A stretch of DNA of 64,000 bases from UBA6019 sp035535055 (GTDB taxonomy: Bacteria > Chloroflexota > Dormibacteria > Dormibacterales > Dormibacteraceae), in contig DATLQT010000004.1 of assembly GCA_035535055.1 (NCBI GenBank), positions 29,691 to 93,690 of the forward strand. Reading direction: 5' to 3'. The notes beneath the pieces are model-generated. The model did no database searches. It worked only from the letters and a program-made list of their open reading frames with translations, and was not told where the DNA came from. Both the position numbers and the translations under genes were made by a program. Below, piece after piece: positions 9,503 through 24,592 of this stretch (positions are counted from its first letter, which is position 1; each line of letters opens with the position of its first letter).

Positions 9503-9533
9503 AAAAAGAGGGGCGACCGCGTGGCCGCCCCTC
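9503..9533 (-). terminator. Intrinsic terminator/attenuator between binding protein and permease genes
   Basis: On the minus strand GAGGGGCG, a 10-nt loop and CGCCCCTC form a perfect 8-bp stem (9508-9533), followed by five T (9503-9507). It lies between the binding-protein stop (9569) and the dppB start (9435). It would give abundant binding protein and limited read-through into the permeases, a common arrangement in ABC importers. Confidence 0.85.
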
Positions 9534-9568
9534 TTCGGTTGGAGTCGAATTCGGATCCGTGGCTTCGG

Positions 9569-11410
9569 CTAGGAAGCGCCTCGGAACCAGTCGACGGCGT
9601 TGCAGACGGCGAGGCAGGTGTTGACGGTCGGGAAGAAGTTCTTGAAGTAGGTCGCCTGCGTGAAGACGTCCGGGCGCTCGTAGAGTCCGATGGTGGCCGT
9701 GGTGGCCCGCCATTCGGCCTGCACCTGATTGTAGATCGTGATCCGCTTGGCGACGTCGATCGTGGCCGAGCCCTGGGCGCAGAGGTCGTCGAGCTTGGGG
9801 TCGGAGATGCGGCCCCAGTTCTGGCCGGAGGGGTTTGCCGGGGTCGGGATCTGGTTGCTCTGGGCGACGAGGCAGAACGAGCTCGGGTCGGCTCCCCAGG
9901 TATTGGTGAACATGCCCATGTCGTACTGGCCGGTGGCGAGAGTGCCGCCGCCCTTGAAGTCGTTGAAGAAGGTGCCGGCGGGCACGTTCGAAACCGTGAC
10001 CGTGGCGCCGATGTCCTTCCAGTTGCTGATCATCAGCTCTTCCTCAGCGGCGCGCTGCTGGTTGCTGCTGGTGGTCCGGATGACCCACTGGAGCTTCCTG
10101 CCGTTCTTGCTGCGGGTGCCGTCGGCGCCCTTCACCCAGCCGTCGGCGTCGAGCAGCGAGTTCGCCTTGGCGACGTCGCGCTGGAACTTCGGGATGGTGG
10201 TGTCGGTGTAAGGCGCGAGCGCCGACACGAAGGGTCCGTTCATGGTCTTACCGATGCCACCCACCAACTGGGTGTTCATGGCGTCCTTGTCGATCGCCAG
10301 GTCGACGGCCTGCCGGAGCGACGGGTCGCCCTTGAAAACCGTCGGGGTGCCGCAGGTCGGAGCGAACTGCTGCGCGTCGCAGCCGGTCTCGTTGTTGGCC
10401 TCGTTCATGGTCAGGTATTCGTCCGCCAGGCCGGTCGCGGACACGGTCTTTGCGGTGGTGATGGTCGTGAGGGCCGGGAGGTCATTGGCTATCAGGTCGA
10501 AGCCGAGGTCGCTGTCACCGGCCTTGAGACCAGCGATCTGGGACGACTTGTCCCCGTAGATCTTGTAGATCAGCTTGTTGAGATACGGCTTGTGGCCGAG
10601 GAACTGCGCGCCGGCGCGGCCGTCCGCGTAATGCGGGTTCGGGACCATGACCACCTGCGCCGCGGGGCCTGGGGTGAAGTCCTGGACCATGTACGGGCCC
10701 GAGGTCACCGTCGGCTTCTTGGTGAAGTAGTCGCTGGTTGCCCAGTCGGCATGGGCGATGGAGCCGAGAACGGACTTCGGCAGCGGGTTGAAGTCCATGT
10801 CGGAGAGGAACGACGCGTAGATGCCCGTCGTGGTGGGCGCCTGAAGGCCGCACTTGCCCGCCGGGTTGGGCCCGAAGTGGAGGATCAGGGTCTGCGCGTC
10901 CGGGGCCTCCATCGACGAGATGTGGTCATAGCCGGACTGCGCGGCAGCGCCGGTGTTGGGGTCGCAGATGGCATCGATCGTGAATTGGAGGTCGGCCGAG
11001 GTCAGCGGCGAGCCGTCGGACCACTTGAGGCCGGGCTTCAGCTTGAGAGTGATGTCCATGTGCGTCGCGTCGGTCTGCTTGACCAGGCCGTTGGAGACGC
11101 TCGGCACTTCCGTCACCAGGTCCGGGTAGGTCGCGCTGGTGGGGTCGAAAGCCCAGAGCTCAGCCCAGATGACGTAGGTGACCTGGCTGGTCGTCTGCGC
11201 CGTGCTTGCGACGACGTTAAGGTCCTGAACCGGCTCCCAGTCGGAGTAGACGAGCTGTCCGCCGCTCGTGCCGGGCTGGGGGCTGTACTTGGAAAGGGTG
11301 TTCTGGGCTGTTGTGGTCGGGCTGGCCCCCCCTCCGCACGCTGCGACGACGAGGAGAGCGCTCGCCAAGGCGATCGTCATCTTCCCCAATCCAGTGAACG
11401 ATTTGGTCAT
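9569..11410 (-). CDS. Family 5 extracellular solute-binding lipoprotein, probable partner of DppBC
   Basis: The 613-residue lipoprotein is exported by a signal ending in the lipobox VAAC (Cys at 25). A Gly/Ser/Thr-rich tether follows, then the periplasmic-binding fold: LKLKPGLKWSDGSPLTSADLQF, LPKSVLGSI, TSGPYMVQDFTPG, DPSLRQAVDLAIDKDAM. The ATG is at 11408-11410 with GAGG 7 nt upstream. It lies directly upstream of dppB and dppC and is the likeliest binding protein of that transporter. The C-terminal end (NAVDWFRGAS) resembles the end of the pseudogene just upstream (NAANWFRVG), suggesting the two are paralogues. Confidence 0.93.
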   Translation of the reverse strand: MTKSFTGLGKMTIALASALLVVAACGGGASPTTTAQNTLSKYSPQPGTSGGQLVYSDWEPVQDLNVVASTAQTTSQVTYVIWAELWAFDPTSATYPDLVTEVPSVSNGLVKQTDATHMDITLKLKPGLKWSDGSPLTSADLQFTIDAICDPNTGAAAQSGYDHISSMEAPDAQTLILHFGPNPAGKCGLQAPTTTGIYASFLSDMDFNPLPKSVLGSIAHADWATSDYFTKKPTVTSGPYMVQDFTPGPAAQVVMVPNPHYADGRAGAQFLGHKPYLNKLIYKIYGDKSSQIAGLKAGDSDLGFDLIANDLPALTTITTAKTVSATGLADEYLTMNEANNETGCDAQQFAPTCGTPTVFKGDPSLRQAVDLAIDKDAMNTQLVGGIGKTMNGPFVSALAPYTDTTIPKFQRDVAKANSLLDADGWVKGADGTRSKNGRKLQWVIRTTSSNQQRAAEEELMISNWKDIGATVTVSNVPAGTFFNDFKGGGTLATGQYDMGMFTNTWGADPSSFCLVAQSNQIPTPANPSGQNWGRISDPKLDDLCAQGSATIDVAKRITIYNQVQAEWRATTATIGLYERPDVFTQATYFKNFFPTVNTCLAVCNAVDWFRGAS

Positions 11411-11559
11411 TCGTGTACCTCTTCCTGTGCCACGGGAGGGTGACGAAAAAACGCCATCTCTCCCTCCAGCCGTCCTCTTCCCGTTTCCTTCCGAGGGAAT
11501 CGGGGCGAGAGTGCGCCGACGGCCAGACTCCTACTCAAGCGCCCGCTGTGGACTACTGG

Positions 11560-11588
11560 AGTCTGATTGGCGCAGGTGCCAATGTCAA
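11560..11588 (-). promoter_or_regulatory. Promoter with spacer-filling palindrome upstream of the binding-protein gene
   Basis: On the minus strand a perfect -35 TTGACA (11583-11588) is followed by a 17-nt spacer and a weak -10 CAGACT (11560-11565). The spacer coincides with an exact inverted repeat, ATTGGC-N6-GCCAAT (11566-11583). A protein bound there would cover the RNA polymerase site, so this looks like an operator. The regulator is not identifiable here. Confidence 0.5.
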
Positions 11589-11605
11589 GGTTGCCTCCCG
11601 CGCCC

Positions 11606-12013
11606 TTATCCCACCCGAAACCAGTTGGCGGCGTTCGATGTCCAGACGTCCGCATTGGCTCCGACGCCGCTCAGCTTCAAAGAGGTGATCTGAACGAACG
11701 CCAGCTGGCGCAGGGCGACGTTCGGAAAGTCGCGAGCCAGGGCGCGCTGGACAGCCTGGGAGTAGGGCCGGTCAGGTCGCCCCCTCGGCCATCTGGGCGA
11801 TGACCGCCGCCGCGGCCCAGGACGGGTCGGTGATGCCCGCCGCCAGCAGCGTCGCCCGCGGCTGCCAGGTCCCCACCGTGATGGTGCCTCCCGGCTTCAC
11901 CGGCGTCGGCGTCGGGGACCGGGGAAGGAGATCGTGCAGGAGGTGGCGAGGAGCGCCAGCGCGACCGGCCAGGCGAGCCAGACTGCCGCGGCCAAGCGCG
12001 GGGAGATGGCCAT
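11606..12013 (-). pseudogene. Remnant of a third family 5 solute-binding lipoprotein (frameshift and large internal deletion)
   Basis: ATG 12011-12013 opens a lipoprotein signal (MAISPRLAAAVWLAWPVALA) with lipobox LATSC, but that frame stops soon after. One base out of frame, from a CCCC run near 11915, the text resumes sensibly as PTPTPVKPGGTITVGTWQP and then LLAGITDPSWAAAVIAQMAE before a TGA. In the third frame the end of a binding protein is readable: RPYSQAVQRALARDFPNVAL to NADVWTSNAANWFRVG, stop at 11606. Intact relatives have 500-600 residues; here about 100 remain, so the middle is gone. The single-base shift could be a sequencing error, but the deletion cannot be explained that way. 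Recognition comes from my own three-frame reading. Confidence 0.75.
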
Positions 12014-12034
12014 CCGGACCACAAGGTAGATAGA

Positions 12035-12064
12035 GAAGGAGGCCGCCTTCCGGCGGCCTCCTTC
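12035..12064 (-). terminator. Hairpin terminator after rpoC
   Basis: A perfect 13-bp stem (12035-12047 pairs with 12052-12064, loop TTCC on the plus strand) lies 17 bp beyond the rpoC stop. No long T-run follows on the minus strand, so it is an intrinsic-like hairpin rather than a textbook terminator. Confidence 0.65.
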
Positions 12065-12081
12065 GGTTCGTCGTCGCTGGG

Positions 12082-16353
<4,272 letters not shown>

Positions 16354-16372
16354 GTGGTTGTGCTCCCTCTAC

Positions 16373-19909
<3,537 letters not shown>

Positions 19910-19990
19910 AGGTAGGCAGTTCTCCTTGACGAATCAATGGGCGCGCCGATAGAAGGGGGAGGTTTCAGCGGCCCTGCTGCACGAACCGCG

Positions 19991-19996
19991 AGTATA
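19991..19996 (-). promoter_or_regulatory. Extended -10 promoter of rpoBC
   Basis: The minus strand reads TGTTATACT, an extended -10 (TGn plus TATACT). No consensus -35 lies at 16-18 nt, which suits an extended -10 promoter. Transcription from about 19984 would leave a leader of about 75 nt before the rpoB GTG. Confidence 0.6.
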
Positions 19997-20107
19997 ACAC
20001 GGCAAGGTTACCCCTGCCGGAGCGCAGTCAAACTCGGCCCAGTGGCCGTCAGGTGCGGTTGGCTCGGCAGATTAGCAGAAGCCTCGGGGACTCGGGGCGA
20101 CCCCTCG

Positions 20108-20989
20108 CTAGCGGACGACCTGGGATATCACGACGAACCAGGAATTCCCCGCCTCCCCGCCCGCTAGCTGGCGGACCCGGTACCCCCAACCTCCCGGTCT
20201 CGCCGACGGCACGACCAGGCTGAGCGGCCGGTTCGGGCCCTGGACGTGGCCGAAGACTTGGCCGTCCGGGTCGATGACCTCGAGCTCGAGGCTGCCGGCG
20301 GTCCAGTCGGCAGTGAATACGACGTCCTGGGCCGCGGACCCCGGCTGCACCGACGCCCCCTGCTGCGCGGACGACTGCTCGCCCGGAAGCAGCATGCCCG
20401 CGCCCAGGGCCGCCGGGCCGCCGGGAGACGGATCGCGATCAAGGGCCCGGTTGAGGGCCGCCCAGGGCGAGCCGAGGTCGGCGTCGGTTCCGGGCCGGGC
20501 GCCCTCCACCTCGCCCGCGTAGTCCACCGCCGCCGGTGGCGGCACGGTGAGGTCCACCGCGAACTCGTCTCCGCGGCTCTGCGACCTGTAGAGGCGCCCA
20601 GCCGCGGAGACGGTCACTCTTCCGCCGGACAGGTTGCGGACCCAGGTCCGCCCCGCCGACTGCCGGACTTCGACGGCCGCCGGGGCGCCGGCGACGATGG
20701 AGATCGAGGTTCCCGAGTCGAGGCGGACCTGGTCGCCGCCCGCGAAGGTCAGCCGCGCTCGGCTGCCGGGACCCGTTGAGACCTGGTCGCCGCGCCTGAG
20801 CTGGTCGCCGCCGCGGGCTATGGTGGCGATCGCCGAGCCCGCCCTCGTCACTTGGGCGGACCCGGTCAGGACGACCAGGGTCGCCGCGGGCGGTCCAGAC
20901 GCGGCCGGCGCCGGCGGCCGGAGCTGAAGCAGCGCCAGCGACCCCGCCAGCACCGCCAGCACGCCACCGAGGACGACCAGCCTCCGCAC
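20108..20989 (-). CDS. FecR-domain-like exported protein of unknown role
   Basis: The 293-residue protein has an N-terminal signal or signal-anchor helix (VVLGGVLAVLAGSLALLQL). A FecR-like beta domain follows at about 40-150 (GDQLRRGDQVSTGPGSRARL, FAGGDQVRLDSGTSISIVAG). A Gly/Ala/Pro-rich linker leads to a C-terminal beta domain (VVFTADWTAGSLELEVIDPD) that looks like an extracellular sandwich. No cytoplasmic sigma-interacting segment is evident, so a classical FecR regulator is unlikely. The start is GTG 20987-20989, with an AT-rich TTATAT 6 nt upstream and no ribosome-binding site. It lies between rplL and rpoB, where Bacillus has a methyltransferase gene. Confidence 0.72.
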   Translation of the reverse strand: MRRLVVLGGVLAVLAGSLALLQLRPPAPAASGPPAATLVVLTGSAQVTRAGSAIATIARGGDQLRRGDQVSTGPGSRARLTFAGGDQVRLDSGTSISIVAGAPAAVEVRQSAGRTWVRNLSGGRVTVSAAGRLYRSQSRGDEFAVDLTVPPPAAVDYAGEVEGARPGTDADLGSPWAALNRALDRDPSPGGPAALGAGMLLPGEQSSAQQGASVQPGSAAQDVVFTADWTAGSLELEVIDPDGQVFGHVQGPNRPLSLVVPSARPGGWGYRVRQLAGGEAGNSWFVVISQVVR

Positions 20990-20999
20990 GGCTACATAT

Positions 21000-21027
21000 A
21001 AAAGGAAGGGCCCGGCGAACCGGGCCC
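21000..21027 (-). terminator. Intrinsic terminator of rplJL
   Basis: GGGCCCGG-TTCG-CCGGGCCC on the minus strand (21008-21027) is a perfect 8-bp stem with a stable tetraloop. It is followed by TTCC and TTTT (21000-21003) and lies about 30 bp past the rplL stop. Confidence 0.85.
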
Positions 21028-21055
21028 CTTTTGGAATCGAGCCGAAAAGCGCGGG

Positions 21056-21460
21056 TTACTTGATCTCGGCGGTGGCCCCGGCTTCTTTGAGCTTGGCGGC
21101 GATGCTGTCCGCCTCCTCCTTGTTGACGTTCTCCTTGACCGCCTTGGGGGCGGCGTCGACGAGGTCCTTGGCCTCCTTCAAGCCCAGGCCGGTGATCTCG
21201 CGGACCGCCTTGATCACGTTGATCTTGCTATCGCCGACCGCCGTCAGGTTGACAGTGAACTCGGTCTGCTCCTCGGCGGCCTCCTCGGCCGCAGCTCCTC
21301 CGCCACCGCCGGCGGCAGCGGGTGCGGCAACGGCGGCGGCCGCCGGCTTCAGGCCGAGCTCCTCCTCCGCCAGGCGCAGGGCCTCCTGGATGTCGAGGAC
21401 GGTCCAGTCCTTGAGAGCTTCGACGAAATCCTTGGGGGTGATCTTGGTGGCAGTAGCCAT
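21056..21460 (-). CDS. rplL: 50S ribosomal protein L7/L12
   Basis: Stalk protein that recruits translation GTPases. Its 134 residues have the N-terminal dimerisation helix (EALRLAEEELGL), an Ala/Gly-rich hinge (about 40-62) and the C-terminal factor-binding domain (KINVIKAVREITGLGLKEAK, then DLVDAAPKAVKE). ATG is at 21458-21460, three bases after the rplJ stop. The alanine-rich hinge is slightly longer than in E. coli L12 (about 121 residues in total). Confidence 0.97.
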   Translation of the reverse strand: MATATKITPKDFVEALKDWTVLDIQEALRLAEEELGLKPAAAAVAAPAAAGGGGGAAAEEAAEEQTEFTVNLTAVGDSKINVIKAVREITGLGLKEAKDLVDAAPKAVKENVNKEEADSIAAKLKEAGATAEIK

Positions 21461-21463
21461 GTC

Positions 21464-22000
21464 TTATGCGGCCTCCATCTGGTTCTTCTTTTGCTCCAGC
21501 ACCGAGAGCAGTTGCTGGGCGGGGGATGCGATGGCCGTCAACAGGCTGGCGGCCGGGGCTTGCAGGGTGCCCAGGAGCTGGGCGATAAGGACCTCCCGCG
21601 GGGGCAGGTCGGCGAGCTGACGGATCTGCTCGGCCGCGAAGAATCGACCCTCGACCAGGCCGCCGGTGATGTCCAGCTTGAGCCGGGTCGAACGCGTCCA
21701 CTCGCCGAGCAGGCGGGCGGGCGCCGAAAGGTCGTCGTAGCCCAGGGCAAAGGCGACCGGGCCCTTAAGGGCCGGGCCGAGGTCGGAGTGGCCGGCCTCG
21801 TCGGCCGCCCGCCTGGCGAGGGTGTTCTTGATCACCCGGTACTCGACGTCGGCCTGGCGGAGCTTGGCCCGGAGGTCGCCGATCTGCGACACGGTCAGGC
21901 CGCGGTAGTCGGTGAGGACCACGACCTTCGCCGTCCGCAGCTTCTCCGCGATCAGGCCGACCTGCTCGACCTTGATCGGCCTCTTGGAGACTTTCGCCAT
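21464..22000 (-). CDS. rplJ: 50S ribosomal protein L10
   Basis: L10 anchors L12 dimers to the ribosome and in many bacteria represses its own operon by binding its leader RNA. The 178 residues run from MAKVSKRPIKVEQV through VVVLTDYRGLTVSQIGDLRAK and YRVIKNTLARRA to a C-terminal L12-binding helix (LLSVLEQKKNQMEAA). I start it at ATG 21998-22000, not at the longer open frame. GAGGA lies 7 nt upstream and itself sits in a leader hairpin. It is separated from rplA by an antisense TPR gene, so it depends on its own promoter. Confidence 0.97.
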   Translation of the reverse strand: MAKVSKRPIKVEQVGLIAEKLRTAKVVVLTDYRGLTVSQIGDLRAKLRQADVEYRVIKNTLARRAADEAGHSDLGPALKGPVAFALGYDDLSAPARLLGEWTRSTRLKLDITGGLVEGRFFAAEQIRQLADLPPREVLIAQLLGTLQAPAASLLTAIASPAQQLLSVLEQKKNQMEAA

Positions 22001-22042
22001 AAAAAAATCCTCTTTCGAAGCCTCCGCGAGGCGTAAAAGAGG
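22001..22042 (-). terminator. Leader hairpin with U7 abutting the rplJ start (attenuator candidate)
   Basis: On the minus strand CCTCTTT (22036-22042) pairs with AAAGAGG (22009-22015), enclosing GCCTC-GCG-GAGGC. Seven T (22001-22007) follow and then the ATG. The rplJ ribosome-binding site GAGGA is in the 3' arm. The structure could stop transcription, hide the ribosome-binding site, or both. Confidence 0.65.
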
Positions 22043-22144
22043 AGTCGGCGGCGGGCTTGTCACGCCCCCGCTGTCCCGGTTTCCGCTTCGCCTCGGCAGG
22101 TGATTAAGCCGGGCCCGAGGGTCCGGCGCCTACGTCTTCGGCAG
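22001..22144 (-). promoter_or_regulatory. L10-type leader RNA of rplJL
   Basis: The roughly 144-nt untranslated region of rplJ contains CCGAAGACGTAGGCGCC, then GGCTTAATCACCTGCCGAGG, which resemble the conserved segments of the ribosomal L10 leader family bound by L10(L12)n. It ends in the hairpin at 22001-22042. Assignment is by motif resemblance and position; a covariance search would settle it. Confidence 0.65.
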
Positions 22145-22150
22145 TGGTGC

Positions 22151-22156
22151 AGTATA
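22151..22156 (-). promoter_or_regulatory. -10 element for rplJL
   Basis: TATACT on the minus strand sits 150 bp upstream of rplJ. It overlaps the presumed 5' region of the antisense TPR gene, whose ATG is at 22170. No clear -35. It would start the L10 leader at about 22144. Confidence 0.5.
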
Positions 22157-22169
22157 TCCAACCGAATCA

Positions 22170-22834
22170 ATGGGAGATCGCCTGCGGCCGCTCTGGGACT
22201 TCGCCGACCTGGCTGCGACCGAGGCCCGATTCCGTGCGCGGCTCGGGGAAGAGCCAGAACCGGCCGGCCGCGCCGAGGTCCTGACCCAGCTGGCCCGGCT
22301 CGAAGGCCTTCGCGACAACTTCGCCGGGGGTGAGCGGCTCCTTCGGGAGGCGGAGGCGCTCGCCGAGCCGGCGCCGGTGGTCGCGATCCGAGTCGCGCTC
22401 GAGCGCGGCCGCCTGCTGCGCTCGGCCGGCGACCCGACCGCCGCCCTCCCACATTTCGAGGCCGCCTACGGCCAGGCATTGGCCGCCGGGGCGGGTCCCT
22501 GGCCGCCGACGCCGCCCGCATGGCGGCGCTGGCCGCCGGCACCCGTGCTGGCTTCGAGGCATGGACCCGGCGCGGCCTGGCGATCGTCGGAACGTCAGCG
22601 CACCCGGCCGTCAGGTACTGGGCCGGACCGCTGCTCAACAACCTCGGCTGCGAGTGCGCGGGCGCCGGCGAGCACGAAGTGGCGCTCGACGCCTTCCGGC
22701 GAGCGCTCGAGGCGCGGCGTGCCTTTCCCGAGCAGACCGACGCGATCCAGTCCGCGAAGGAGTCCGTCGCCGAGGCGCTGCAAGCCCTCGGGCGCGACGA
22801 CGAAGCCGCGGCCATGTTGGCCGAGTCCCGCTAG
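22170..22834 (+). pseudogene. Tetratricopeptide-repeat protein gene with a frameshift near 22495
   Basis: From ATG 22170 the frame reads MGDRLRPLWDFADLAATEAR, then TPR-like helices (GRAEVLTQLARLEGLRDNF, ALERGRLLRSAGDPTAALPH), as far as about 22495. There the sense jumps by one base to another frame (LAADAARMAALAAGTRAGFE, YWAGPLLNNLGCECAGAGEH, VALDAFRRALEARRAF), ending at TAG 22832-22834. The two halves join into one TPR protein of about 220 residues, a normal size for the family I have in mind. A single-base deletion in the GGGGCGGGTCCC stretch would explain it, either a real mutation or an assembly error. The gene is the only plus-strand gene inside the ribosomal/RNA polymerase block and separates rplA from rplJ. 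Confidence 0.78.
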
Positions 22835-22846
22835 CCCGGGCGGGCC

Positions 22847-23575
22847 CTAGCCGGTCGTCAGCTTGCCGGCTTCGCGGACATCGACTGGGACCGAGGGGCC
22901 CATGGTCGACGTGAGAAAGATGGTCCGCAGGTACTGGCCCTTGGCCGCCGAGGGCTTGTTCTTGACCAGCGCCTCGATCAGGGCCGCGAAGTTCTCGTGG
23001 AGCGCGTCGACGTCGAAGGAGACCTTGCCGATCGGCGCGTGGACAATCCCGAACTTGTCGGCGCGGAACTCGATCCGGCCGCCCTTGACCTCCTTGACGG
23101 CCCGGGCCACGTCGAAGGTGACGGTGCCCGACTTGGGGTTCGGCATCAGACCCCGGGGGCCGAGGATGCGGCCCAGCGGGCCGACCTTGCTCATCAGGTC
23201 GGGAGTCGCGATGGCGACGTCGAAGTCGGTGAAGCCCTCAGAGACGCGCTTGACGAGGTCGTCGCCACCCACGATGTCGGCGCCGGCGTCCTTCGCCTCG
23301 CGCTCCTTCTCGCCGGCGGCGAAGACGGCCACGCGGACGTTCTTGCCGGTGCCGCGGGGCAGCGTCACCGCGCTCCGCAGCTGCTGGTCGGCGTGGCGGA
23401 CGTCGATGCCCAGCCGGATATGAGCCTCCACGGTGGCGTCGAACTTGGTGGTCGAGGTGTCCTTGGCGACGGCGACGGCCTTCATCGGTTCGAGGCCGCC
23501 CTCGCCGTTTGAGCCGACCGCCTCGAGGACCTTCTGCAGGGCCTCCTCGTACTTCTTGCCGTGCTTCTTAGCCAA
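22847..23575 (-). CDS. rplA: 50S ribosomal protein L1
   Basis: L1 forms the mobile stalk at the ribosomal E site. The 242 residues begin MAKKHGKKYEEALQKV and include LRSAVTLPRGTGKNVRVAVF, the LGPRGLMPNPKSGTVT signature, and TIFLTSTMGPSVPVD near the end. The TTG start (23573-23575) lies inside the end of rplK (8-bp overlap). It ends 13 bp from the convergent TPR gene. Confidence 0.97.
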   Translation of the reverse strand: MAKKHGKKYEEALQKVLEAVGSNGEGGLEPMKAVAVAKDTSTTKFDATVEAHIRLGIDVRHADQQLRSAVTLPRGTGKNVRVAVFAAGEKEREAKDAGADIVGGDDLVKRVSEGFTDFDVAIATPDLMSKVGPLGRILGPRGLMPNPKSGTVTFDVARAVKEVKGGRIEFRADKFGIVHAPIGKVSFDVDALHENFAALIEALVKNKPSAAKGQYLRTIFLTSTMGPSVPVDVREAGKLTTG

Positions 23576-23993
23576 CTTCGAGCCCCATCGAGCGGGCAGT
23601 GCCCTCGACCATCTTCACGGCCATCTCGAGGTCCAGCGCATTGAGGTCCTTCATCTTGAGGTGCGCAATCTGCTCCAGCTGCTGGCGGCTGACCTTGCCG
23701 ACCTTCTCCCGGTTCGGCTTGGCCGAGCCCTTTTCGATGCCCGCCGCCTTCTTCAGGAGGTTGACCGAGGGCGGCGTCTTGAGGACGAAGGTGAAGCTCC
23801 GGTCCTCAAAGATCGTGATCTCGGCCGGGACGACGTCGCCGGCCTGGGAGGCGGTCTTCTCGTTGTAGGACTTGACGAAATCCATGATGTTGATGCCGTG
23901 GGGGCCCAGCGCCGTGCCCACGGGAGGAGCCGGGGTGGCCTTGCCGGCCTCCAGCTCGATCTTGAGGATCGCCCTTACCTTCTTCTTTCCCAT
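23568..23993 (-). CDS. rplK: 50S ribosomal protein L11
   Basis: L11 forms the GTPase-associated centre with 23S rRNA. Its 141 residues are the standard length. Motifs are ATPAPPVGTALGPHGINIMD near the N-terminus (thiostrepton-region proline loop), FVLKTPPSVNLLKKAAG, and MKDLNALDLEMAVKMVEGTA. The ATG is at 23991-23993, 18 bp after nusG. Confidence 0.97.
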   Translation of the reverse strand: MGKKKVRAILKIELEAGKATPAPPVGTALGPHGINIMDFVKSYNEKTASQAGDVVPAEITIFEDRSFTFVLKTPPSVNLLKKAAGIEKGSAKPNREKVGKVSRQQLEQIAHLKMKDLNALDLEMAVKMVEGTARSMGLEVG

Positions 23994-24011
23994 TGTTTTT
24001 TCGGTTGCCTT

Positions 24012-24575
24012 CTAGTGGACCTTCTCGACCTGCAGCAGGTCGAGCTCGACCGGCGTCTCGCGGCCGAACATGTTGACCAGGACCTTGAGCTTTCCCCGCT
24101 CCGGGTTGATGTCGTCGACCTTGCCGTGGAAGTCGGTGAAGGGGCCATCCACGACGCGCACCGCCTCGCCGATCTGGAAGTCGACGCGGATCTTCGGCGC
24201 CTCCTGCTTCATCTGCTTCTGGATCGCCTTGACCTCCTTCTCCTGAAGGGGGACCGGCTTGTTCCCGGAGCCGACGAAGCTGGTCACGCCGGGGGTGTTG
24301 CGGACGACGTACCAGGACTCGTCCGACATCACCATCCTGACCAGGATGTAGCCGGGGAAGATCCGCTTTTGGACGTGCCGGCGCTTGCCGTCCTTGATCT
24401 CGATCTCGTCCTCCATCGGGACCAGCACCTGGAGGATCTTGTCGTGCATGTCCATCGACTCGATCCTCTTCTCGAGGTTCTTTTTGACCTTCTCCTCGTG
24501 GCCCGAGTAGGCATGGATGACGTACCACTGGGCCTCTTCCTGGGTCGTCGCCTCGGTAGCTCGTTCAGTTGCCAT
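24012..24575 (-). CDS. nusG: Transcription termination/antitermination factor NusG
   Basis: NusG binds RNA polymerase and couples it to Rho or ribosomes. I start at ATG 24573-24575, giving 187 residues. The N-terminal NGN domain runs from WYVIHAYSGHEEKVKKNLEK through KRRHVQKRIFPGYILVRMVM and SWYVVRNTPGVTSFVGSG. The C-terminal KOW domain is GEAVRVVDGPFTDFHGKVDD. The N-terminus has a short Thr/Glu-rich leader. It follows secE in the rpmG-secE-nusG-rplK-rplA string. Confidence 0.97.
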   Translation of the reverse strand: MATERATEATTQEEAQWYVIHAYSGHEEKVKKNLEKRIESMDMHDKILQVLVPMEDEIEIKDGKRRHVQKRIFPGYILVRMVMSDESWYVVRNTPGVTSFVGSGNKPVPLQEKEVKAIQKQMKQEAPKIRVDFQIGEAVRVVDGPFTDFHGKVDDINPERGKLKVLVNMFGRETPVELDLLQVEKVH

Positions 24576-24592
24576 TGCTATTCCCTCGAAGG

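Noticed and set aside
9521..11443. 640-codon open frame antisense to the binding-protein gene
   Set aside because: Shadow of the family 5 binding protein.
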